Source: Acidobacteriota bacterium (GTDB lineage: Bacteria > Acidobacteriota > UBA6911). From it: a DNA stretch of 6,927 bases. Shown piece by piece: positions 1 to 4,938 of the stretch (its first letter is position 1; every line of letters starts with the position of its first letter). Below the pieces are notes generated by a model, which saw only the letters and a program-made list of their open reading frames with translations, searched no databases and was not told the origin of the DNA. A program made the translations under genes and the position numbers. Location of the stretch: positions 1 to 6,927 of the forward strand of contig JAIRVC010000324.1 in the NCBI GenBank assembly GCA_031254095.1, read 5' to 3'.

Positions 1-48
1 GTAAATAACTATTCCAATTCCAAACCGTCGAATCAGGGACAAGGCGTT

Positions 49-1530
49 TTACTCCTTCTTCTGATATAGATCCATGTAACGTCCGGCGGAAGTTTCCCAT
101 GACCAGTCTTCCGCCATAGCCCGCATCATCAGTTTTTTCCACGCCGGCGGGTCGGAATAAACGGAAAGCGCCTCGCCGATTGATTGCGTCAGCGCATCGG
201 CGGAATACTCGGTAAAGCTGAATCCCGTTCCGCTGTTTCCGCCGTATGGAATTACCGTGTCGGCAAGACCGCCTTTGCGATGCACAATGGGAATGGTTCC
301 GTAGCGCAGGCTGTAGAGCTGGCTCAGTCCGCAAGGCTCGTATCGGGAAGGCATGAGAAACATGTCGCATCCGGCTTCGATTTTATGCGCCAGCGGATTG
401 TCGAAGGCCAGCCGCGCGGCGATTTTTTCAGGATAGCACGCGGCAAAACCGCTTACGAGATCGTTGTAATACTGCTGTCCCGTTCCAAGAATTACCAGGA
501 GCAAATCCATTTCCACAATCGCGGGAATTGCCTCGGCGATAAGGTCAAAACCTTTCTGGTTTGCGAGGCGCGAAATTATCCCGATAAGCGGAACGCGTTT
601 TAAATCCCTGCCGTGGCCGAGGTTGAAATATTCCAGGACTTCACGCTTGCAAACGGCCTTGCCGGAGAGTTTTGTGGACGAAAAACGCGCCGCTATAAAT
701 GGATCCGTTTCAGGATTCCACTCGTTATAGTCGATTCCGTTTATAATGCCGTGCAAATTGGCGCTTCTTTCGCGCAGCACGCTTTCAAGCCCGAATCCGA
801 GTTCCGTCTCTTGAATTTCCTCCGCGTAAGTCGGGCTTACGGTCGTTATTTCATCGGCAAGCGCAATTCCGGCTTTCATAAAATTGACCTGTCCCCAAAA
901 TTCAAACGGCGAGAAAGGATAAAAGTTATGAGGTGATATGCCCGCCAGATCAAGCGCCTCGGCCGGATAATTTCCCTGATACGCAATGTTGTGAATGGTG
1001 AATATCGTTCGCGCGCGCGCCAGCTTTTCCTCGCCGCCGTAATTTTCCCTTATGAGGCCGGGAATAAGCGCGGCCTGAGAATCATGGCAATGGACGATGT
1101 CGAAAGAATGCGGCAGCCGGAGCATTAACTCTATGGCCGCCTTCATGAAAAAAACGTACCGCTCCATGTTGTCGCTGTAGCCTTCTCCGGTCAGCGGGTC
1201 GTCGTATACGCCTCCGCGCTCGAAATACCGCCGGGAACCGATGAGATAGACCGCGACGCCGCTTTCCGGCATCGAAGTCTGAAAAACGGAAGCGTATTCC
1301 GTAATATCTCCCAGCGTGACGTCAAAGCCCGGAACGTCATGGCATGGTTCGGCCAAAACCGGTTCATCGGCGGCGTTGCCGTAAGAGGGGATAATGACAG
1401 CGACTTTTGCGCCCAGCTTTTCCAGCGCCTGCGGAAGCGCGCCGATAACATCGCCCAGACCGCCAACCTTGGCGTAAGGCGCGGCCTCCGCCGCAATCAT
1501 AACTATGCGCAAAGCATTTTTTTCAGGCAT
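49..1530 (-). CDS. glgA: Glycogen/starch synthase, ADP-glucose type (GT5)
   Basis: Glycogen synthase transfers glucose from ADP-glucose to the non-reducing end of an alpha-1,4-glucan in the cytoplasm. The 493-residue product is close to the usual 475-490. Visible GT-B features are the N-terminal ADP-glucose loop K21-VGGLGD, HCHD at 147-150, FTIHNIAYQG at 177-186, NGID at 264-267, SRLANQKG at 320-327 (R321 and K326 match the catalytic Arg/Lys of the family), and the C-terminal SRYEPCGLSQ at 395-404 with E398 in the place of the catalytic Glu. All key residues are present, so the enzyme is probably active. I chose ATG 1530 because AAGGA lies 7 nt upstream and the first beta strand then starts where the family's does. 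An in-frame ATG at 1620 would add 30 residues read through the toxin remnant. No other glycogen gene is visible. The gene stops 48 bp from the window edge. Confidence 0.95.
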   Translation of the reverse strand: MPEKNALRIVMIAAEAAPYAKVGGLGDVIGALPQALEKLGAKVAVIIPSYGNAADEPVLAEPCHDVPGFDVTLGDITEYASVFQTSMPESGVAVYLIGSRRYFERGGVYDDPLTGEGYSDNMERYVFFMKAAIELMLRLPHSFDIVHCHDSQAALIPGLIRENYGGEEKLARARTIFTIHNIAYQGNYPAEALDLAGISPHNFYPFSPFEFWGQVNFMKAGIALADEITTVSPTYAEEIQETELGFGLESVLRERSANLHGIINGIDYNEWNPETDPFIAARFSSTKLSGKAVCKREVLEYFNLGHGRDLKRVPLIGIISRLANQKGFDLIAEAIPAIVEMDLLLVILGTGQQYYNDLVSGFAACYPEKIAARLAFDNPLAHKIEAGCDMFLMPSRYEPCGLSQLYSLRYGTIPIVHRKGGLADTVIPYGGNSGTGFSFTEYSADALTQSIGEALSVYSDPPAWKKLMMRAMAEDWSWETSAGRYMDLYQKKE

Positions 1531-1537
1531 ATCCCAT

Positions 1538-1542
1538 TCCTT
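1538..1542 (-). promoter_or_regulatory. Ribosome binding site of glgA
   Basis: Minus-strand AAGGA with a 7-nt spacer to the ATG at 1530. It decides the start: no comparable site precedes the upstream in-frame ATG at 1620. Confidence 0.75.
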
Positions 1543-1555
1543 AAAAGTGTTGGAT

Positions 1556-1564
1556 ATTTTACCA
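1556..1564 (-). promoter_or_regulatory. Possible extended -10 promoter for glgA
   Basis: The minus strand reads TGGTAAAAT, which fits an extended -10 (TGn plus a TATAAT-like hexamer). It would start transcription about 20 nt before the glgA ATG. The hexamer 17 nt further upstream (TCTCCG) is not a -35 box, which extended -10 promoters can tolerate. The TAA inside this motif is also the stop codon of the truncated HepT frame. Inference from sequence only. Confidence 0.3.
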
Positions 1565-1738
1565 GACGAAACCCCGCGCGGAGAGGAGCGATTTGATTTC
1601 AAAATTGCGGACAACGGCATCTACCGTTTTGGAATCGGCGACGAATGTTTCAAAAGAAAATCCGTTCGTATAGCCGATGATCTTGTTGCAGCTTTCGAGG
1701 ATATCCTCTATGAGCAATTCCGGGTTTCGTTCAGACAT
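1559..1738 (-). pseudogene. Truncated HepT-like (DUF86) toxin remnant
   Basis: The frame from ATG 1738 encodes 59 residues. The first 48 look like the start of a HepT/DUF86 protein: MSERNPELLIEDILES, then IIGYTNGFSFETFVADSKT and VDAVVRNFEI. Intact family members run on with an IGEA-type helix and reach roughly 110-140 residues, with the catalytic Rx4HxY motif in the C-terminal half. Here the similarity stops after NFEI (around 1595) and the frame continues with 11 unrelated residues to a stop 28 bp before glgA. The active motif is missing, so this cannot be a working toxin. HepT normally pairs with the MntA nucleotidyltransferase, and no intact mntA is present. The family call rests on my recognition of the N-terminal pattern, not on a search. 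Confidence 0.72.
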
Positions 1739-1817
1739 AGACGGTACAACTGCGCAAATGCCATAAAACATTAATTTTCTCATCAACGTGTACCTGCATC
1801 AACGCAGTATTTGCCAT
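1731..1817 (-). pseudogene. RelB/DinJ-type antitoxin N-terminal fragment
   Basis: A 28-codon frame starts at ATG 1817, with GAAGA 7 nt upstream as a ribosome binding site. The first 15 residues, MANTALMQVHVDEKI, closely resemble the opening beta strand of RelB/DinJ antitoxins, which form a ribbon-helix-helix DNA-binding dimer. Family members continue into two helices and run to about 80-100 residues. Here the frame switches to 13 unrelated residues (ending CTVYV) and stops. Its TGA overlaps the ATG of the HepT remnant in an 8-bp overlap, 1731-1738, the arrangement typical of coupled toxin-antitoxin genes. I read it as a fusion left by deletion between two systems. The match is short, so the family call is moderate. 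Confidence 0.5.
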
Positions 1818-1866
1818 ATCAGCATCTTCGCGATAAATATTTACGATAAAAAAATAATAACATAAT

Positions 1867-1878
1867 CGCATAGGGCGG
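1867..1878 (+). repeat. 12-bp direct repeat, left copy
   Basis: CGCATAGGGCGG is identical to 3125-3136 and in the same orientation, so the two copies bracket the Rpn gene. The copy is followed by TCGGAGGCGCGC, which could be a decayed arm of a hairpin like the intact one after the right copy. This could be a dispersed intergenic repeat or the boundary of an inserted segment. Confidence 0.5.
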
Positions 1879-1970
1879 TCGGAGGCGCGCAATAAAAGAC
1901 TGAGGCATAGCGTTGCCGTCGCCCCTGCGATATGCCGAGGTAACGGCGCGTGATTTCAAAAGGGGCATGA

Positions 1971-2061
1971 TTGAAAATATCCGCAAGCATGACGTGAAAA
2001 CTCCCGCTTCCCCCGTGAAATATCCGGGTTAATCATTGCTTCCTTTGAAATATTTTCAGGG
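1971..2061 (+). repeat. Degenerate GAAA-type repeats upstream of the Rpn gene
   Basis: Four similar blocks lie in the leader: TTGAAAATATCCGC (1971-1984), GTGAAAACTCCCGC (1994-2007), GTGAAATATCCGGG (2015-2028) and TTGAAATATTTTCAGGG (2045-2061). Successive starts are 23, 21 and 30 bp apart. The rest of the gap from 1818 holds no gene that I can support. The blocks may be regulatory sites or decayed repeats. Confidence 0.35.
2046..2058 (+). promoter_or_regulatory. Small operator-like dyad before the Rpn gene
   Basis: TGAAA-TAT-TTTCA is a perfect 5-bp inverted repeat with a 3-bp centre, ending 6 bp before the first candidate start codon at 2065. Its position suits repressor binding, but AT-rich dyads of this size arise by chance. 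Confidence 0.2.
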
Positions 2062-2064
2062 TTC

Positions 2065-3123
2065 ATGAAACATAGTTATCTTGGAAGACAATATGTGATC
2101 GATATGAAAAAATTAAAAAATCAAGCGATTGCGGTATCGGATGAATGTCATATGCCGGAGCTTTTACCTCCGTCTGACGACCGCGTGTTCAAGCTCCTGC
2201 TGACACACGGAGACGCCGGCCCGGTATTAAAAGATATTATTGCCGCCATAATCGGACGGAAAGTGCGAAATGTCTTTTTGCGGAACAACGAAATTCCAGC
2301 CGAAGGTATTCTTGAGAAGCAGGAACGGCTTGATGTGAACTGCGTTACGGACGACGGTGAGCAAATTGACCTCGAAATGCAGGCGTCACGTATAGAAGAG
2401 GCGGGTGACATTCGTCATGTGAACCTGAAACGCAAAAGTCTTTTCTACCTATGTGATTTACACTCATCCCAGAGCATGAAAGGGAAATCCTATTCGGAAC
2501 TTGCCAAGACATGGCAGGTTACGTTCTGCGCGTACAATGTATTTCCCGGAGACAAGAATTTTTTCCGTGCGGCGACAATGCGTGATAAAGACGGAGAAGT
2601 GCTGGCCGACGACATAACAATGGCGTTTGTGGAACTTCCCAAAGCTGCTGATTTGGCAAAAAGACCGGTAGATGAGCTTACGCCGTTGGAGATGTGGACG
2701 CTATTTTTTGGATACGCTCATCGCCCGAAATACCGTAAAGTAATAGATGCGATATTCAAAAAGAAGAAAGAGGTAGATATGGCGGGAACCTTATTGAAGT
2801 CAATAAGCAAAGACGAACGGGAACGCGCGGTACTTCGCAGCCGGCGCATGTTTCAGACGGATATGGAATCCAACCGTATAACAGTCGAAAGGCGCGGTGA
2901 AAAACGCGGCGAAAAACGGGGTAAAAAGCTCGGCATTGCAATAGGCGAAATATTGCGGGAAGCGGATAGAAAAGAAACCGCGCGGGTATTGAAATCAAAG
3001 GGATTGCCGATAGATATCATCGTAGAAGCGACGAAGTTGACGCCGGATGAAATAGAAAATCTGGATCGCCCTCAAGGTAAAAGCCGCAACGAAGTCCGCA
3101 ATCCACTCAAGCGGCGCGAATGA
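2065..3123 (+). CDS. Rpn-family PD-(D/E)XK nuclease (putative transposase family)
   Basis: The 352-residue protein has the layout of the Rpn / PD-(D/E)XK transposase-like family, whose studied members are DNA endonucleases that promote recombination and are toxic or anti-phage. DDRVFKLLL (38-46) is the conserved first helix. RLDV (D90) followed by IDLEMQ (101-106, with E104-x-Q106) forms the catalytic D...ExQ core. A middle helical region spans about 200-262. An Arg/Gly/Lys repeat, RGEKRGEKRGKK (277-288), leads into a helical tail (about 290-334). All nuclease residues are present. The start is uncertain: ATG 2065 has AGGG only 3 nt upstream, ATG 2104 has no ribosome site, and ATG 2152 (MPELLPPSDD) has GGATGA 7 nt upstream. 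The last 18 residues after ENLD look like read-through into flanking sequence. It is the only plus-strand gene, between toxin remnants and ettA, which suggests acquisition as an accessory gene. Confidence 0.88.
   Translation: MKHSYLGRQYVIDMKKLKNQAIAVSDECHMPELLPPSDDRVFKLLLTHGDAGPVLKDIIAAIIGRKVRNVFLRNNEIPAEGILEKQERLDVNCVTDDGEQIDLEMQASRIEEAGDIRHVNLKRKSLFYLCDLHSSQSMKGKSYSELAKTWQVTFCAYNVFPGDKNFFRAATMRDKDGEVLADDITMAFVELPKAADLAKRPVDELTPLEMWTLFFGYAHRPKYRKVIDAIFKKKKEVDMAGTLLKSISKDERERAVLRSRRMFQTDMESNRITVERRGEKRGEKRGKKLGIAIGEILREADRKETARVLKSKGLPIDIIVEATKLTPDEIENLDRPQGKSRNEVRNPLKRRE
2769..2773 (+). promoter_or_regulatory. Internal Shine-Dalgarno inside the Rpn gene
   Basis: AGAGG at the end of a purine-rich run, with a 5-nt spacer to the in-frame ATG at 2779. 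It is better placed than any site before the full-length start candidates. Confidence 0.45.
2779..3123 (+). CDS. Candidate internal-start short Rpn product (RpnS-like)
   Basis: ATG 2779 is in frame with the nuclease gene and would give a 114-residue C-terminal protein (MAGTLLKSISKDERERA...) made of the charged helix, the RGEKRGEKRG repeat and the helical tail, with no nuclease motif. Published work on E. coli Rpn proteins, which I recall rather than looked up, describes a small protein translated from an internal start in the 3' part of the gene that binds and inhibits the full-length nuclease. The AGAGG site 5 nt upstream and the domain boundary fit that scheme. No other internal ATG downstream (2848, 2863) has a good site. 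The lysine codons before it are purine-rich anyway, so the Shine-Dalgarno may be incidental. Confidence 0.4.
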   Translation: MAGTLLKSISKDERERAVLRSRRMFQTDMESNRITVERRGEKRGEKRGKKLGIAIGEILREADRKETARVLKSKGLPIDIIVEATKLTPDEIENLDRPQGKSRNEVRNPLKRRE

Positions 3124-3124
3124 A

Positions 3125-3136
3125 CGCATAGGGCGG
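3125..3136 (+). repeat. 12-bp direct repeat, right copy
   Basis: CGCATAGGGCGG is identical to 1867-1878 and begins 1 bp after the Rpn stop codon. Its last six bases are the first part of the hairpin at 3131-3152. Confidence 0.5.
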
Positions 3137-3152
3137 CCGCCTCCGGCCGCCC
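3131..3152. terminator. GC-rich hairpin between convergent genes
   Basis: GGGCGGCCG (3131-3139) pairs perfectly with CGGCCGCCC (3144-3152) around a CCTC loop. It lies 7 bp after the Rpn stop and 32 bp beyond the ettA stop, where a two-way terminator would be useful. Neither side has a clear T tract (CCTTACGG follows on the plus strand), so it is not a textbook intrinsic terminator and may instead be a dispersed REP-like repeat. Confidence 0.4.
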
Positions 3153-3184
3153 TTACGGTAATCGGCACTGCTGCTGCCGATCAA

Positions 3185-4867
3185 TTATCTGGTCAGCGGC
3201 TTGTAGCGGATTCGGTGGGGCTGGTCGGCAGCGGCGCCGAGGCGGCGCTTGCGGTCGGCTTCATAATCCTGATAATTCCCCTCGAACCAGACAACGCGCG
3301 AATCTCCCTCGAACGCGAGTATGTGCGTTGCAATGCGATCCAAAAACCAGCGGTCGTGGCTGATTACCACCGCGCAGCCGGAGTAGGAAAGAAGCGCGTC
3401 CTCAAGCGAACGCAGGGTGTCAACATCCAGATCGTTCGTCGGCTCGTCAAGCAGCAGCAGATTTCCGCCGCTTTTCAGGGTTTTAGCCAGATGTAAGCGG
3501 TTGCGCTCGCCGCCGGACAGGTCTTTCACGCGCTTCTGCTGATCCGATCCTTTAAAATTAAAGGCCGCGGCATATGAACGCGCTGGAACCTCGCGTTTGC
3601 CCAAAGTCACCATGTCGCGTCCGTCGCTGATTTCCTCCCATGCCTGCCGCTCGCCATTGAGCGTGTCACGGCTTTGATCGACGTAGGCAATGCTGACGCT
3701 TTCGCCAATGCGCAAGGTTCCGGCGTCAGCCTGTTCCTCGCCGGCAATCATCCGAAAGAGCGTGGTTTTCCCCGCTCCGTTCGCGCCGATTACGCCGACA
3801 ATGCCTCCGGGCGGCAGCTTGAATGAAAGATCGTCAAAAAGCAGGCGGTCGCCGAACGCCTTGCGCAGATTCTGCGCTTCGACGACCAGATCGCCCAACC
3901 GCGGGCCGGGTGGTATGTGCAGGTCGGTCGCCTGCACGCGCGATTCCGCTTCCGCTTCTTCTGCAAGCAGTTTTTCGTAAGCGTTCAAACGGGCTTTGCC
4001 TTTGGCCTGCCGCGCGCGCGGCGACATGCGCACCCACTCAAGTTCGCGCTGCAAGGTGCGGCGGCGGGCGGATTCCTGCTTTTCCTCCGCTTCCAGACGC
4101 GCCTGTTTCTGCTCCAGCCAGGAGGAATAATTCCCTTCCCACGGCAATCCCTCTCCACGGTCAAGCTCCAGAATCCAGCCCGCCACATTGTCGAGGAAGT
4201 AACGGTCGTGCGTGATCGCAACCACCGTTCCGGCGTAATCCTTCAGGAAGCGCTCAAGCCATGCGACCGACTCGGCGTCAAGATGGTTTGTCGGCTCATC
4301 CAGCAAAAGGAGATCCGGCCGTTCAAGCAAAAGGCGGCAGAGCGCGACGCGGCGGCGTTCACCGCCGGAAAGTTTCGAGACATCGGCGTCTCCGGGCGGC
4401 AGCCGCAACGCGTCCATCGCGATTTCCAGCGTCCGGTCGATTTCCCAGCCGTTGCAGGCGTCGATAGCGTCCTGCACGCGCGCCTGTTCCGCCAGCAGCT
4501 TGTCCATTTCCTCAGGCGATATTTCTTCGGCAAAACGCGCGTTTATCCGGTCGAATTCATCAAGCAGATCGCGCGTGGATTTCACGCCCTCCTGCACGTT
4601 TTCAAGCACGTTTTTTCCGGCGTCGAGCTGCGGTTCCTGCGGCAGATAGCCTACGCGCACGCCTTCGGCGGGCCAGGCTTCGCCCGTAAATTCCGTGACG
4701 ACTCCGGCCATGATTTTTAAAAGCGTGCTCTTGCCCGAACCGTTCAGGCCGATAAGGCCGATTTTCGCGCCGGGAAAGAATGAAAGCCAGATGCCTTTCA
4801 AGACTTCGCGGTTGGGCGGATAGACCTTGCGCAGATCCTTCATTACATAAATATACTGATACGTCAC
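3185..4867 (-). CDS. ettA: Energy-dependent translational throttle protein EttA (ABC-F ATPase)
   Basis: EttA is a soluble ABC-F protein that binds the ribosomal E site and, according to ATP/ADP state, gates entry into elongation. The 560-residue protein matches E. coli EttA (555) along its length. ABC1 has Walker [10 protein letters not shown] (40-48), signature LSGGE (166-170), Walker B LLLLD with catalytic E191, and the switch THD (219-221). The linker at about 245-325 holds the P-site tRNA interaction region, including [19 protein letters not shown] and KGKARL. ABC2 has Walker [10 protein letters not shown] (361-369), LSGGE (450-454), D474-E475 and SHD (503-505). The short ABC1 arm and IPPGPRLGD (318-326) separate EttA from other ABC-F types. 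All catalytic residues are intact. The start is GTG 4867, supported by GGGAG 7 nt upstream and by alignment of the N-terminus. It lies 71 bp downstream of rlhA on the same strand. Confidence 0.96.
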   Translation of the reverse strand: MTYQYIYVMKDLRKVYPPNREVLKGIWLSFFPGAKIGLIGLNGSGKSTLLKIMAGVVTEFTGEAWPAEGVRVGYLPQEPQLDAGKNVLENVQEGVKSTRDLLDEFDRINARFAEEISPEEMDKLLAEQARVQDAIDACNGWEIDRTLEIAMDALRLPPGDADVSKLSGGERRRVALCRLLLERPDLLLLDEPTNHLDAESVAWLERFLKDYAGTVVAITHDRYFLDNVAGWILELDRGEGLPWEGNYSSWLEQKQARLEAEEKQESARRRTLQRELEWVRMSPRARQAKGKARLNAYEKLLAEEAEAESRVQATDLHIPPGPRLGDLVVEAQNLRKAFGDRLLFDDLSFKLPPGGIVGVIGANGAGKTTLFRMIAGEEQADAGTLRIGESVSIAYVDQSRDTLNGERQAWEEISDGRDMVTLGKREVPARSYAAAFNFKGSDQQKRVKDLSGGERNRLHLAKTLKSGGNLLLLDEPTNDLDVDTLRSLEDALLSYSGCAVVISHDRWFLDRIATHILAFEGDSRVVWFEGNYQDYEADRKRRLGAAADQPHRIRYKPLTR

Positions 4868-4874
4868 ATCGTTT

Positions 4875-4879
4875 CTCCC
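4875..4879 (-). promoter_or_regulatory. Ribosome binding site of ettA
   Basis: Minus-strand GGGAG with a 7-nt spacer to GTG 4867. It fixes the GTG as the start. An ATG overlapping at 4869-4867 is out of frame and is followed immediately by TGA. Confidence 0.75.
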
Positions 4880-4938
4880 GGTTTTTGGTCAATAAACCAT
4901 CAATTGCGCGCCGCAACATCCTTGGCGCCGCGCGATGA

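Noticed and set aside
1531..1620. 30-residue N-terminal extension of glgA from ATG 1620
   Set aside because: It reads through the HepT remnant in another frame, lacks a ribosome site and is not part of the GT5 fold. ATG 1530 has a strong site.
1921..1966. GCCCCT...AGGGGC inverted repeat
   Set aside because: A 6-bp stem with a 34-nt loop is too weak to call a structure.
1967..2032. 21-codon plus-strand frame MIENIRKHDVKTPASPVKYPG
   Set aside because: AGGGG sits only 1 nt from the ATG, the frame is very short, and it overlaps the near-repeat blocks. No sign of a protein family.
3917..4720. 267-codon plus-strand frame opposite ettA
   Set aside because: It is the antisense of a highly conserved ABC-F gene, with no recognisable domain. 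Long antisense frames are expected from GC-rich codon use.
4602..4919. 105-codon minus-strand frame overlapping the ettA start
   Set aside because: Most of it is an out-of-frame reading of the EttA N-terminal region, and nothing in it resembles a known protein.
4890..4935. GC-rich self-complementary bases in the rlhA-ettA spacer as a terminator
   Set aside because: Only about 5-bp stems with a long loop and no T tract, so not supportable as a terminator.
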